64,000 nucleotides of DNA, taken from assembly GCA_905221605.1 (NCBI GenBank), contig CAJNDS010002120.1, positions 483,664 to 547,663 of the forward strand, read 5' to 3'. The notes beneath the pieces are model-generated. The model saw only the letters and a list, made by a program, of their open reading frames with translations, did not search any database and was not told the origin of the DNA. Positions 18,376 to 28,946 of this stretch are shown piece after piece (the stretch's first letter is position 1; each line of letters begins with the position of its first letter). The stretch comes from Symbiodinium natans. Its lineage: Eukaryota; Sar; Dinophyceae; Suessiales; Symbiodiniaceae. A program made the translations under genes and the position numbers.

Positions 18376-18470
18376 GTTGTGCGTGCGGGGAACCTCGTGA
18401 GGTCCGGGTTATAGGCCGCAAGCACAAGCAATGCCCCAGATTGCACCGCCACCTGCGGGACTGCCGTGAA
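18376..18470 (+). CDS. TSP1 exon (turn, middle, end)
   Basis: After GGTAG: CACGEPREVRVIGRKHKQC, then RDCRED. It follows the opening at 18107. Confidence 0.68.
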
Positions 18471-19532
18471 GATCTTGCAGAGACGGCCTGACACCCAGAC
18501 GGTCGCTGATGGTGCGCAGACGAGCCGATTTATTCCTGCGTCTTTTGCTACTGGTGTCTGCTTGCTGCTGTGGCAAGAGCCTTTTTTTAGTCACTAGGAG
18601 CTTAGCATGAGCCAGCATACCGTTAGCATACCTAGGAGAAGCAGCGCAAGATTCCTCGCATGCCATGATGTCCTGAGTTGTGACATGTGTTAGCTCGTTG
18701 ACGTCCTGCTTTCCTCGCTTCATCCAAGACTCCTTCGTGCGTACGATGCCGATACCCCGATTTTCAGGATGAGCCAAGAGGGGGCCTCACCACCCTGAAT
18801 AACCCCCAACATGTCCCCGCCCGAATTTGTCCAAACAGCATGAACTCTCTTGCGATGTTCCCTTGCGATGTTCCCCGAAACACCGCTTTGCACCCCCTGT
18901 TTTGGGCAAACCACTTGCCCGTAAATGCAGTACCGGCTTGGCGGCTGCTGCTCGCCAGGCTGGAAATGACTGACGAGGCGCCACTCAGTGATCAGGCCGA
19001 GTCATCAGCTGTTGCCAATGTTGTTGTACTGACTTCCATGTCCTGTGGCTTGCGAAGATCTAGAGTTCAGAGGCGCAAAGAGTTGCACGATCCTCTCAAA
19101 GCTTTAGACTGCAGACCAACAGAGCCGTAGAATCATTCGCATGATGATTTTTGCGAGTGCCCAGTGGAGCTCGACCCAGCTGCGCTTGCAGGACTACAAC
19201 AGCAGTGCTGGTGGATTGTATCTCTTCGTTGGCAGCCTCGGTACTGCGGTGCATTCAGTCCTGAATGCAGTTCAATGCCATTGAGGGCCATTCAAAAGCT
19301 CCTGCACTGCAGCACAGGGCATCACGCTGCATGTCAGTGCCATGCAAGCGGAAAATTAATAGTAGCAACAATAATAACAGCAATAACAATACTAGTAATC
19401 ATAACAACAATAATAGAATGAGAATTCATAAAAGAATAACAACAACAATAATAATTGAAATAATAATAGCAAGAATAGTCGTAATATCAATAATACAAAT
19501 AAAGAAACATCATATAACAATGAACTTGATCA
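18471..19532. other. Intron-like stretch
   Basis: Mostly unique. A weak TSP1-end candidate at about 19152-19185 (CECPVELDP) and an A/T-rich AATAAC-type tract at 19365-19515. Confidence 0.45.
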
Positions 19533-19615
19533 GCTGTCGTCGGTCGAGGCCGGAAGCCGGAACATGGTCTGCTCCGGCGAGCAGACGGAAACCGTGGAGC
19601 CACACAGCTGCAGAA
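19533..19615 (+). CDS. TSP1 exon (GG-C to end)
   Basis: NMVCSGEQTETVEPHSC: loop cysteine, ET element and closing cysteine. Confidence 0.6.
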
Positions 19616-19617
19616 CG

Positions 19618-19739
19618 GTTTAGGGTTTAGGGTTTAGGGTTTCGGGTTTCGGGTTTAGGGTTTACGGTTTAGGGTTTAGGGTTTAGGGTTTGGGGTTTAG
19701 GGTTTAGGGTTTACGCTCTAGGGTTTAGGGTTTAGGGTT
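19618..19739. repeat. Telomere-like array (TTTAGGG), variant-rich
   Basis: About 16 units with TTTCGGG, TTTACGG and TTTGGGG. TGCAGAA occurs immediately on both sides. Confidence 0.93.
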
Positions 19740-19981
19740 GCAGAAACCTGTACGACCGCGCGGTTTTTGAGTTGTAGTCTTCAGTGGGTTGACCGGTTCG
19801 CTTTCGGACAAAAAGCGCGCAGCACGAGCTTTGTAGAAAAGGTGCGATACTCCCAGCTGCAATGCCTGCGACCCAGATTGGAATCAGCACGCCGACAGAA
19901 TGTCATGTCAGAGCGTAGTGCAGAAGTGCAGTGATGAGTTGTGATTCTGATGTCTTTGCGAACTTTTTTCGCGGATTCTGA

Positions 19982-20058
19982 GGAAGACTGCTACCCCAGA
20001 AACTGCAGATTCGGCACCTGGGGACTATGGTCTGAGCCGTGCCGTGGCGCGCAGTTGG
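19982..20058 (+). CDS. TSP1 exon (end plus start)
   Basis: EDCYPRNCRFGTWGLWSEPC: close of one unit and W-x-x-W opening of the next. Family A copy 2 begins 18 bases later. Confidence 0.76.
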
Positions 20059-20076
20059 CATAACATCCGTCTGTTT

Positions 20077-20182
20077 CCAGAGAGCCCAATACACCTTAAT
20101 TAAGGCACATAGCTTAATTAAAAGGGGATCCTTATTATGATTTAAGGAATATTCCTTAATTAAGGGGTATTGGGCTCTTGGG
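20077..20182. mobile_element. Family A hairpin element, copy 2
   Basis: AGAGAGCCCAATACACC...GGGGTATTGGGCTCTTG termini, with TTAATTAAGG and GGATCCTTATTATG core. Confidence 0.9.
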
Positions 20183-20317
20183 GTCTCTGGATGCCTGACG
20201 ACCCTGCCACGCCATCCGATCAAGGTCCTGCACCCAACTATGTTCGGACCCCAGTCTCTGGGCATGGGGCACGGTCTTTAGGAGCAGTGACAGTTTTGCG
20301 TGTTTGTTTGGCACGCC

Positions 20318-20362
20318 CACCCCCCTCCCCCCTCCCCCCCCTCCCCTCCCCCCTCCCCCGCC
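20318..20362. repeat. C-rich CCCCTCC tract
   Basis: Pure pyrimidine run of CCCCCTCC-type words. Confidence 0.9.
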
Positions 20363-20394
20363 CCAACCTGCGCCCCTCCGAGGTTTTCAGAGAA

Positions 20395-20760
20395 CCTGGT
20401 ATCAAGATGTAGAGGTTTTCTTGCGAGAACATAAGGAAAACGATGGCTTGCTACGAAAATGTTGAGGAAATGGCGGTTTTCCAATAGCATGCCTACCAAC
20501 AGTTAAACGATGTTGCAGAAGCTTTCCGAGTAAAACATAGAGAAAAACTGAGCTTTCCTCCTTATCGAGCATCACCGATTAACAGTCAGAGAATACCGAG
20601 ACTGTCCTATTCAATTACAGGGGATGGTGGCAAACGTTTTCCTGCTAAGATTTCCAACTAAGATATATATATATATATATACATTATTATGTAGAGGAAG
20701 CCGATGTCTTCCTATCAAAAGATGGAGGACATTCAGTTTTCTCCTATTGATTTGATTGGG
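20395..20760 (+). repeat. Degenerate ~30-bp minisatellite, block 1
   Basis: Irregular recurrence of ATGTAGAGG / ACATAGAGAAAAACTGAG / GCTTTCC / TTTTCCTA words, as in the block at 36985-38350. No coding frame. Confidence 0.55.
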
Positions 20761-21759
20761 GTGGCTGACTCCTCTTCTCTTTCTGCAGGTTTTGTTCGAA
20801 CTTTTTAGAATCCTTTCCAGTAGTTAGGACCATTGCTGCCAGTGATTTCTTCTTTTTCCATTGAATTTCGACGTTGGAAGGCATATAGAAGACTGCAAAG
20901 TACGAATTAGAGAACATGGAGGGTTTCTCAAGACGAAAGATATAGTTTCCATCCAGCATTGCCCATAAAAAAAAAGCAATTACAAGTTTTTTCGGTTCAG
21001 AATTAGAGACCGGTGTTCTCCTTTCATAGTATTGATGATACAGATGCTGTCCCCGCAAAAACTATCCCGCCGCCCTTGAAACCGTATTTTTTTGGAAGCG
21101 CGCATCTCGTCTAGGTGAAACGCGTGGTTTTAAGTTTTTTTGGACGTACTTGCACTCTGCAGGGTTGCAGAGTTGTAGGGCAAAGTTCGTGCTTGGGTTC
21201 TATTGTATGTTATACAGAGATTGTCGAGAACAGTGTTCTGCCTAGTACTTTCATGGTTGTTAACATTTTTTGTACTTCCTTGTCTTATTCGGTTCTTTGT
21301 TGATGACTTCGTTATTTAGTTCTTTGTGAAGTTTTATTTCTTCTGATCTGAATATGTGTTTATTTCTGTAGATTTGTTTGTCTTCATTATGTAGTTTCTT
21401 GTTTGGCGTCGTTCTTTCTGCACCTCTTTTCTTTACGTCGTTCATCATGTCTTTCTTCTTTGTACCGAAATGTAGAGGAAATAGCCCCTCACCGGCAAAA
21501 ACCGGGCCTCCGCCCCCGCAGCAAAACAAGCACGCCCTCGCACCCGAAAGCAAAAAGCGTTCCAGGCCCCCCCGGCACTGCACCCTGCACCCGGCAACCA
21601 ACAAGCACCCACAAGAAAAACATTTCTTACCACAGTTGTCTCAGCAAGTAGAGGCATGGCTCTTGCTGCTGCTCCAGAAAAGTTTCAGAGACCCGACCCT
21701 TGGCCCAAAACCTCCTGAACTTTCCCCAGCGGACTTGGACATTGCCGATATTGCTCCAG
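20761..21759. other. AT-rich stretch then C/A-rich stretch
   Basis: Frames here are open by composition only. Decayed copies of the ~30-bp unit (AACATGGAGGGTTTCTCAAG) occur near 20920. No exon called. Confidence 0.4.
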
Positions 21760-21822
21760 GCAACCGCCATCGTGTCATCGCCCGAAGGAGCAGCTGTGGT
21801 GGGAATCCATGCTGCACCCTCA
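21760..21822 (+). CDS. TSP1 exon (middle, GG-x-PC)
   Basis: After TTGCTCCAG: GNRHRVIARRSSCGGNPC, then CTLSC. Confidence 0.65.
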
Positions 21823-22321
21823 GCTGCAGTGTCAGACGTTGTGGGTTGAGCATGTTGTGCATCATTGGGCATCTTCGACACCGTGCGGTGAGGACTTTGG
21901 TGGGTTCGGTCCCAGCTGTTCCCGGTTTGTTGGTCAGCCCCCTCTCGGTAATGTCCACCCCGTCTCGCTGTTAGCATGGCTCAAAGCCCAAATGCTGTGA
22001 ATGGCAGTGGCCGGACTCTAAATCCATTTGCATAAACATGTTCATGTTGGCCTTGCTTGTGCAGGCGGACCCGAGCGTTCAACATGTCTTGTCTTCGGCT
22101 TTAACGCCGGGAGGTGGGGAGTTGGGAGGTTGAAACAGGGAGGGGGAGGTGGGCATGGTTCTTGCAAGTTGATGCACGCGTGCTCGACCTGTAAAAGATT
22201 GCTTAGGTTCGACTTGGCGTTGGTCTCCTGGGCTCGGGTTGGGGAAACCACGTTCAGAATTCACTTGGCCATACGCATTGGTATGGCTCCATATGGCTTG
22301 CGCGGAGCTTGGCTCGCTGCT
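21823..22321. other. Intron-like stretch
   Basis: Competing open frames on both strands; no exon called. Confidence 0.35.
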
Positions 22322-22395
22322 GGCCAGAAACTTTCCCTCAGACTGGTCCTAAGAGCAGGGGAGAGGCCGTCGCATGCCGTTCAAACACGGCTGTT
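22322..22395 (+). CDS. TSP1 exon (middle)
   Basis: GQKLSLRLVLRAGERPS matches the turn-to-middle strand (compare GQKYRASLRAPG at 14953). Confidence 0.5.
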
Positions 22396-22700
22396 GTTGC
22401 GGGCAGCCACTCATGAGGACCGACGTGCATGAGTTGCGTGTCAGCAGAATTGTCGATTTGTCAAGTCAACGGCCCCGCGGTTGGGTGGAGAAAGCGTCCC
22501 AAGAGGTACATGGACTCCAAAGAATTCCATCTTGCAGTTGTCAGGCTGTTGTGTTAAGTTTTAAGCACCTCTAGTACTCGAGGTGATGGCGCGCAGACAG
22601 AGACGAAGATCTGCCCCCGCGCTCCCTGCGTTGAGGCGAGCTGGGCGAGATTCAGATGCTGCAATGTCTATAAATGGTACGGGCCAGCAATCAAGCTTCA

Positions 22701-22821
22701 ACCCAAAACCCTAAACCCTAAACCCTGAACCCTGAACCCTAAACCCTAAACCCTAATCCCTGAACCCTGAACCCTGAACCCTGAACCCTAAACCCTAAAC
22801 CCTAAACCCTAAACCCTAAAC
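22701..22821. repeat. Telomere-like array (CCCTAAA / CCCTGAA)
   Basis: About 17 units; CCCTGAA variants clustered. Confidence 0.94.
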
Positions 22822-22835
22822 GCCGGACTCTTGCA

Positions 22836-22890
22836 AGAGGTGGTCGACTGCACCATCTCAGACTGGGATGACTGGAGCTTCTGCACCAAG
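22836..22890 (+). CDS. TSP1 exon (repeat start)
   Basis: EVV then DCTISDWDDWSFCTK, a strong opening. Confidence 0.82.
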
Positions 22891-22933
22891 GCTAGGGCTT
22901 GAGTCTTTGCCTTCCAAAAGCCACGCAACAATG

Positions 22934-22978
22934 TTCATTATTATTATTGTTATTATTATTATTATGATTATTATTGTG
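22934..22978. repeat. (ATT)n microsatellite
   Basis: ATT triplets with GTT and GATT interruptions. Confidence 0.92.
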
Positions 22979-23159
22979 GGACATTTCGGGACCAGGAGAC
23001 CGGATATCAGCGGCTTCGCGCGCGAACCATTCTTGCTCAAGTACGGGCCTCAGCTCACCCTCGCAGTCGGAGTTTCCTCTTGGGTTCTATCTCGTTGCCG
23101 GCAGTGTAAGCAGCAACAATGCTACAAAACAGCTTAATTTGCCCCAAGCCCTGGGGTCT

Positions 23160-23220
23160 TGCCAAACGGGAGATGAGTGCGGAATTGAGGCCCAGAATGG
23201 AGGTGAAGCTTGCGGTACCA
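23160..23220 (+). CDS. TSP1 exon (middle)
   Basis: CQTGDE then CGIEAQNGGEACGT; NGG-x-x-C is the TSP1 loop. Confidence 0.6.
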
Positions 23221-23340
23221 CCTACCCAGCTCCTCCTTTGTCATTGGAGGATTGGCATCCGCAAATGTGTGCTGTGTGCACGGTTTTGCTGTCCACGTCA
23301 TTTCCTGCGTTGTCGCTTTGTGTGCATGAGTGTGTCGCAG

Positions 23341-23394
23341 GAGATTGTGCCTTGTGAAGACTACCTGGCCTTGTCTGCAAGGGTAGACTGCGAG
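23341..23394 (+). CDS. TSP1 exon (repeat end)
   Basis: After TGTCGCAG: EIVPCEDYLAL, parallel to KEIAPCN at 13258. Confidence 0.55.
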
Positions 23395-23967
23395 TAGGAC
23401 GCTTAGCACGCATCCCTTCTGTGTGGTGCTTGGTGCCTTCTGCAACATCTGGAGGCACCTTTAGGTGTGGGTCCATGCAGCAGGGCTGTGTCGAATGTCA
23501 GCAGCCGAGGTTCAGCTCATGGCGCGAATGGACCGAGTAGCGCGCTTAATTCCGCTTAATCGTATTTGTATAATATTCATAATATTCATAATATGCATAA
23601 TGTTCATAATACTCATAATATTCTGAGTATGAATAATATGAATGATATTAATCGAATGGTTCTAGCACTGCGATCTACCACCTGCGGCTGCCTCTTGTCC
23701 TGCGAGGTGTACTGCACTTTGCAACGGTGGCTTGAAGCATAGGCAAGGTTCAAGCATGTGCGCGCGCGCGCACTTCTGTGGTTTTTGGCGTGAAGACGCA
23801 CGTTGCATGCTGCCCTGTGTCACTAGAGTGCATGCGTGCAGCATGAAGGGCAGATGGCCAGTGTTTTTGCAGGGCATGAGATGCAGAAAGGCAATGAAGT
23901 ATGTGCACGCTGCCATGCACAGCCATGTTATGCAGCCAGGAGTCGTGGGATCGTGTCCCCACCTGCA
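23395..23967. other. Intron-like stretch with ATAATATTCAT repeats
   Basis: Imperfect ATAATATTCAT / ATAATGTTCAT repeats at about 23565-23652 and a GCGCGCGC run at 23760-23770. Confidence 0.5.
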
Positions 23968-24017
23968 GGGGGCGGCAAGCCTTGCGAGGCCTTGTGCGTG
24001 CTTCGCAACATGTCAGT
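23968..24017 (+). CDS. TSP1 exon (GGG-x-PC)
   Basis: Near CCTGCAG: GGGKPCEALC, then VLRNMS. Confidence 0.62.
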
Positions 24018-24035
24018 AGTACGCCTTGAACAAGC

Positions 24036-24093
24036 AGGAGCCGTCTCACCATGTCAGGGCACCACAAGCGCCCTCGACGCCGCACCGTGTTTG
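24036..24093 (+). CDS. Small exon with clear splice sites, TSP1-like
   Basis: Flanked by AGCAG and GTAAGA. Two frames are plausible; one reads GHHKRPRRRTVFG (TSP1 middle-like). Confidence 0.45.
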
Positions 24094-24119
24094 GGTAAGA
24101 TAGTCATAGCATTGGAGGT

Positions 24120-24180
24120 TCAGGTTTAGGGTTCAGGGTTTGGGGTTTAGGGTTTAGGGTTTTACAGTTTAGGGTTTAGG
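24120..24180. repeat. Telomere-like array (TTTAGGG), degenerate
   Basis: About eight units with TTCAGGG and TTTGGGG. Confidence 0.88.
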
Positions 24181-24203
24181 GCGGTAGGAGTAATGGAGTT
24201 TCA

Positions 24204-24260
24204 GGCCAACAGGCAGATTGCAAAGCCACTGGCGACCGACAGCACCCTCTGCATCTCATT
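24204..24260 (+). CDS. Possible TSP1 exon (middle)
   Basis: NRQIAKPLATDSTLC resembles the strand-to-loop part. Family D copy follows directly. Confidence 0.42.
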
Positions 24261-24264
24261 TGCC

Positions 24265-24372
24265 CATGTGGGGGTTTCCCAAGTACCCGTTTGGGGTGCC
24301 TTTAAGGGGGTTCGATTCTATGTGGGCTGTGAAAGGGGTACCCCTATTTCGGGAAATGCCCACATGTGCCCA
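24265..24372. mobile_element. Family D element
   Basis: GCCCATGTGGGGGTTTCC...GGGAAATGCCCACATG termini with GGTACCCCTATTTCGGGAAA. Confidence 0.7.
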
Positions 24373-24395
24373 AGCACTTGGAGTGTTCTCATGAG

Positions 24396-24706
24396 GCCTA
24401 AACCCTAAACCCTAAACCCTAAACCCTAAACCCTAAACCCTAAACCCTAAACCCTAAACCCTAAACCCTAAACCCTAAACCCTAAACCCTAAACCCTAAA
24501 CCCTAAACCCTAAACCCTAAACCCTAAACCCTAAACCCTAAACCCTAAACCCTAAACCCTAAACCCTAAACCCTAAACCCTAAACCCTAAACCCTAAACC
24601 CTAAACCCTAAACCCTAAACCCTAAACCCTAAACCCTAAACCCTAAACCCTAAACCCTAAACCCTAAACCCTAAACCCTAACCCTAAACCCCAAACCCTA
24701 AACCCC
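24396..24706. repeat. Telomere-like array (CCCTAAA), longest in window
   Basis: About 44 near-perfect units over 310 bp; variants only in the last four. It ends a few bases before a TSP1 exon. Confidence 0.97.
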
Positions 24707-24711
24707 GCTCG

Positions 24712-24778
24712 CGCGAAGGGCAGCCTGGAGGAGCTCATCCCATGCAACAGGCATCGCTGCCCGGGCCCTGTCTCCGCG
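24712..24778 (+). CDS. TSP1 exon (repeat end)
   Basis: GSLEELIPCNRHRCPGPV: strong C-terminal motif. Confidence 0.75.
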
Positions 24779-24786
24779 AGTTCAGG

Positions 24787-24950
24787 GTGGGACGTCCTCC
24801 CCTCATACTATCCGTCCTTTGTAGGATGATAAGAGGGGGTACTAGAAATCCCTATAAGGACTGTTAGGATGTCATACTATCCAGTCCTTAGTAGGATGAT
24901 AAGAGGGGGTACTAGAAATTCCGATAAGGACTGTTCGTAGAAGGGGAACA
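24787..24950. repeat. Two-copy tandem repeat, ~74-bp unit
   Basis: CATACTATCC, GTAGGATGATAAGAGGGGGT and ACTAGAAAT, then ATAAGGACTGTT, occur twice in a row. Words overlap family D. Confidence 0.85.
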
Positions 24951-25072
24951 TCCCAAGCGGCGGGGGTAGATGTGGGAGTTGATCGAAATAACTGTTCCCC
25001 AAAATTACCCCACATGTCCCTCATAAACCAAAAGGAACCCTAACTAATTTCCCAAGAAGGACCTTTAGATCA

Positions 25073-25190
25073 ACCCCCATATGGGTAGTTCTCTCGATTA
25101 GGGTCCCTTTTTTGGGATCCCTTGTTAAAGGGTGCCGCCTGAAAATGGGTACCCAAAAAGGGACCCGAATTTAGGAAACCCCCCCATATG
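25073..25190. mobile_element. Family D element
   Basis: CCCCCATATGGG...CCCCCCCATATG termini; GGGTACCC and AAAGGGACCCGAATTTAGGA inside. It abuts a family B element. Confidence 0.65.
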
Positions 25191-25286
25191 TGGTTCTTAG
25201 TAGGGAATGAGGGAATTCGGGCCCTATAAATAACCTTAAAGGGATTATATGGGGTACTCATTCCCTCATTCCCTACTAAGAACCAG
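25191..25286. mobile_element. Family B hairpin element, copy 3
   Basis: TGGTTCTTAGTAGGGAATGA...TCATTCCCTACTAAGAACCA, core GGGCCCTATA as in copy 1. Confidence 0.92.
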
Positions 25287-25696
25287 CCAGCCATAGGTGT
25301 AGGCTGAGGTTGAGGGCACGCGGCCAAGCCTGTAGGTGCCTTGCGTGTCGCGCATTACGCTAACTCGGCTATCCAGGAAAGCACATGCGCCGTGGTCCAC
25401 CACCTGAAGAGATCCCATACAGGAAAGGCTAGTGGGCAGAAGCAACATCCATAGGTCTATAAACTCAGATCCCACTGAAGAACCCGCTTGCATGGTTCAC
25501 GGAACGTGAAGCCCGAATTCTTGTCATCCCCCCAAAACCTGTTGCCGAAAGAACCTGAACCTCAACTTTCCAACCCTCAATCGAGGTCGAAGTTTGCTTA
25601 ACTCTTCCAGCCACCGGTCGAACATTCCACACTCTCGATATCTTACCCCCCCAAAAAATATGGGTCGATGTTTTAAAACCTAGAACAATGTTTCAG

Positions 25697-25832
25697 GTGG
25701 TGCGGAGCATGCAGCTAGGGACTGCGAGCTCTCTGCATGGAGTGAGCACTGCCGGCATGTCTGAGACCACTCAGCATGGGCCTTGTGAGAAGTTCGGGTT
25801 GCAGGGAAACTGCGAGGTAGATGAGCTAGATG
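25697..25832 (+). CDS. TSP1-like exon
   Basis: After GTTTCAG: VVRSMQLGTASSLHG, later SETTQHGPCEKFGLQGNC. It runs up to a family C element. Confidence 0.5.
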
Positions 25833-25840
25833 ACTACTGT

Positions 25841-25926
25841 TTGCTTAAGAACCCCAAAAGAATTAAAAATCATCATCCCTATATTGACCTTAATGAGGAA
25901 GAATATTTTTCTGGGTTCTTAAGCAA
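25841..25926. mobile_element. Family C hairpin element, copy 1
   Basis: TTGCTTAAGAACCCC...GGGTTCTTAAGCAA. Flanked by GTAGATGAGCTAGATG (25817) and GTAGATGCGCTAGATG (25930), a near-perfect duplication. Confidence 0.85.
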
Positions 25927-27269
25927 TTAGTAGATGCGCTAGATGCGCAGCTTAGGATCTCTTGGGATTCATCTGAGACTGAAAAGGAAGTTCTTGGGCT
26001 TATTCCATCTTTGAGCCAAGTGCCCCGGACCTCAAGAGTTATCGTCTTTCTCAACACCTTTCGGGCATTTTTTCGTGTTTGAGGCACGAAGTTTCCAGGT
26101 ATGATCGACATGGGTGCCCGCGATCCCATTTAAAGCGATGTTTGTGGCAGCACCTGACCTGCGACTTCTTGGAACGGCATGTCCCACAATTCCAGGTGGA
26201 GCCACTGCGATTCCCACGATCAGCGGGACAGACCGCGTTCCGAGTGTTTGGCACAGCACCTTATCTGACGAGAGAGGCATCAAATCAAGTTTCATAAGCA
26301 TCAACAGCAAGCTTACAGGGCTAGCAAATCCAAAGTACAAGCTGGAAAGACAGAGCGAGAGAGCGAGAGAGGGAGCGAGAGAGAGACACACACCGAGAGA
26401 GAGAGGTATCACGCCGACTCCGCGACCACAAGGGCGCGACGCAAGCGCGCGGGGGGGTCAGGGGAACCTTTCCAAGCCCGGTAGTAGAAGAAGAAGAAGA
26501 AGAAGAAAAAGAAGAAGAAGAAGAAGAAGAAGGAGAAGGAGAAGAGAGAGTGTGAGCTGGCCTCACACTTGGTTAAAGTCCCCATTCGAGTCACCAGAAG
26601 CCAGGGCGCACACATGCGTGAGGCCGTCGGACCCTAAGCAAGAAAGAAAAGACAGCTGGCAGACTGCGAACGTGGGCATGCACGGGCCCATGGCAAGGGG
26701 TCACGCCTAACCTTCAAGCCCTGAAGAGAAGAACTGGCAGAAGAGATCCGTCTCTCGTCCCTTGGGGCAGAGCTCTAAAGGGTGCAGAAGAAGAAAGAGA
26801 TGTAAGCAAGGAAATCAAGAAAGAAACCAACAACGAGAGACAGAGAAGGAAGAATACAGGAAGGAAGGAGGGACGGAATATGGGAAATGAAAAAGACCGG
26901 ATAACCTCGCATGTATTGCGTGAAGAGCGGTGGAGCCATACTGCAAGGTGGTGATATATCTCTGGGACGCCAGAGTTACGTACCTGCATCTCCGGATTCA
27001 CTTTGTGCTGCTTAGGCAGCAGTGCATTACAGTTGTTTGTAGATATCCAGAACCCGAAAAATCTAATGACATGCTGTCTGCCTGAGTTCTCACGATCAGA
27101 AATGCTTGGAATTTATGATGATTGGAGGTCGAGTTGGAGGCTTTGGATGCTGATTAAGTTTTTCATGCTCCACCCCTGTCACGTTTTCTCTTGCTGTCTC
27201 TGCCTGCTGCAGCTTGTGGGAGTTCAGAGCATTCGGCTGGAAACGGTGATGTTCTGTTGACTGCAGCAG
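25927..27269. other. Repeat-rich intron stretch
   Basis: GA-rich and GAA tracts (26340-26560, 26780-26880); open frames there are compositional. No exon called. Confidence 0.45.
26340..26560. repeat. GAGAGC tract then (GAA)n
   Basis: GAGAGCGAGAGA words, then CCAAGCCCGGTAGTAGAAGA leading into GAA triplets. The same junction occurs at 45948. Confidence 0.88.
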
Positions 27270-27318
27270 GAGCGGTACCGCATCATTGCAGAGGAGCCGG
27301 CAAAGGACACTGCGGATT
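27270..27318 (+). CDS. Possible TSP1 exon (middle)
   Basis: After GCAGCAG: ERYRIIAEEPAKDTADS, an R-x-R-like strand without the loop cysteine. Confidence 0.42.
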
Positions 27319-27359
27319 CGGTGTTGATAGATCTGACAGGCCTCTGATATGAGTATTCA

Positions 27360-27460
27360 AATGGGGGGTACCCGTACTATAGCCCAAAAAGAGTAGAGTC
27401 CTTTTTAAAGGAGCCCTCCAAAAGGTTACCCCCTGTTTCTGGAAACCCCCATATGGGTTG
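27360..27460. mobile_element. Family D element
   Basis: AATGGGGGGTACCC...GGTTACCCCCTGTTTCTGGAAACCCCCATATG. Confidence 0.6.
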
Positions 27461-27490
27461 CAGCTTAGTCCAGACTTGCACTGTGTGCAG

Positions 27491-27530
27491 GACGGCAAAG
27501 CATGCCATGGCAACTTGAAGGAGGTCTGGA
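27491..27530 (+). CDS. TSP1 exon (loop cysteine)
   Basis: After GTGTGCAG: DGKACHGNLKEVW. Confidence 0.55.
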
Positions 27531-27533
27531 GGG

Positions 27534-27602
27534 TTCAGGGTTTAGGGCTTAGTGTTTAGGGCTTAGGGTTTAGGGTTTAGGGCTTAGGGCTTAGGGTTTT
27601 AG
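27534..27602. repeat. Telomere-like array (TTTAGGG / CTTAGGG)
   Basis: About nine units, four as CTTAGGG. Confidence 0.9.
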
Positions 27603-27654
27603 GGAAGAGCTGTTTAAGTTGTGTCGGCTTTGCTTCCTTGTGACTTGCTTTCAG

Positions 27655-27740
27655 ATCAAGCCCTGCACGGTCGCTGTGAACTGCGTCCTCAGCCCGTGGA
27701 CGGAGTGGGACAGTTGCCTGCGCCTCTGGCCCTGTCGGCA
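27655..27740 (+). CDS. TSP1 exon (end plus start)
   Basis: After GCTTTCAG: IKPCTVAVNC, then VLSPWTEWDSC. One of the clearest units. Confidence 0.9.
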
Positions 27741-27900
27741 GTCCCCGTTGTGATCCGTTGTGGGTTGAGTCTGCATCAAGCTGTCCACTGAACTCTTGTG
27801 ACCTTGCAGCTTGTTTTCTGGAGACGAAGCACATGAGGCACACTACTTGTGTGAACGACTTTCAGCTGCCGCTGACTGTGAGTTTTTTGAACGCTGCGCA

Positions 27901-27960
27901 GCGAGGCGACAAGTCCTGTGACGGGGGCCAGAAGCAGCGACAGCGACAGGTCTGCCAGCG
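27901..27960 (+). CDS. TSP1 exon (turn and middle)
   Basis: After GCGCAG: DKSCDGGQKQRQRQVCQ. It continues the unit of 27655. Confidence 0.72.
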
Positions 27961-28009
27961 TGTTTGGCGGCGTTGGCTATTCCTTGCCACCACAGCGGTT
28001 TAAAGTAAA

Positions 28010-28115
28010 CCCGAAACCCTAAACCCTAAACCCTAAACCCTAAACCCTAAACCCTAAACCCTAAACCCTAAACCCTAAACCCTAAACCCTAAACCCTAAA
28101 CCCTAAACCCTAAAC
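28010..28115. repeat. Telomere-like array (CCCTAAA)
   Basis: About 15 regular units. Confidence 0.96.
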
Positions 28116-28430
28116 CCATGACTTGCAGCTCGAAGTCTTTGTTCGTCGTGTCAAGCAGGTCGAGGTGAATCCAAAACACAGAGGGAAGCTGGAGCCCAAG
28201 CTTGGAACGAGAAGAGATCACAAGAGTGCCTCTTGCCGCGTCTGATCCGGTGTAGCAGGACTGTGCAAGAAGGTGTGCATGAAGTGCCAATGCTTCTTCA
28301 GGCCGTGCAAACCTGGCTTGATCGAAACAGCCGGATGCAACCGTGAGCCTCTGCCCTGGTTGCCTTGTGGAGAGCCGCCAAGCATCTTGCAGCGTGCAGA
28401 ATCCGACTACTCTCCCTGTAAGGCCATGTT

Positions 28431-28480
28431 CGAACAGCAACGTCAACTGCAAGGTCAGCATCTGGACGGTGTTTCAGCCT
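28431..28480 (+). CDS. TSP1 exon (end plus start)
   Basis: NSNVNCKVSIWTV, near-copy of DCKVSAWT at 11919. A CAGAAGCCT 9-bp repeat follows (about 28479-28508). Confidence 0.58.
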
Positions 28481-28830
28481 CAGAAGCCTCAGAAGCCTCA
28501 GAAGCCTCGGATGCCGATGTAGTGGCCATCTGGTTAGAGTCTAGAGTCGCCAGCTATCCACAGGTCCTCCAAGGTCCGGTTGCGTTTCTTGCATGAACCA
28601 TGGGTTGCTGTGCCTCCCCTGCATGAGGATGCGTGCGCATGCATGGTGCTTTAGCTTGCGCTATGAATTCTATCAAGGTGGTCACCTTGCAGTGCAACTT
28701 GCGGACCTGGCTATCAGGAAAGTGGTTTTGCCCCCCGATTGACCGGTTCTTGTTTCCGATTCGTAGTTCTGACACAGGAAAGCAAGTCTGCTTTGTGGCT
28801 AGCTCAGTTTTCCAAGCCGGCACACGCAAG

Positions 28831-28910
28831 CAACCAACCGGTCAGGAGAGATCTCGAACAATCACCAGCAGGCGCCTTCTGATGCATGATGCTAACGATG
28901 CATTGGCCAT
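28831..28910 (+). CDS. TSP1 exon (middle)
   Basis: GQERSRTITSRRLLMHDAND. Confidence 0.55.
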
Positions 28911-28946
28911 CCAACTGCGATGCCCCGCCCCGTTGCCCTTGCTCTC

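Noticed and set aside
21378-21974. 198-codon + frame
   Set aside because: Only a short stretch after 21760 has TSP1 character; the rest is C/A-rich composition with a competing - strand frame.
24396-24706. True chromosome end
   Set aside because: Arrays lie in the interior, in both orientations, with coding exons on both sides.
26114-26710. 198-codon + frame with an R-rich middle
   Set aside because: Runs through GA and GAA tracts, with no domain or splice context.
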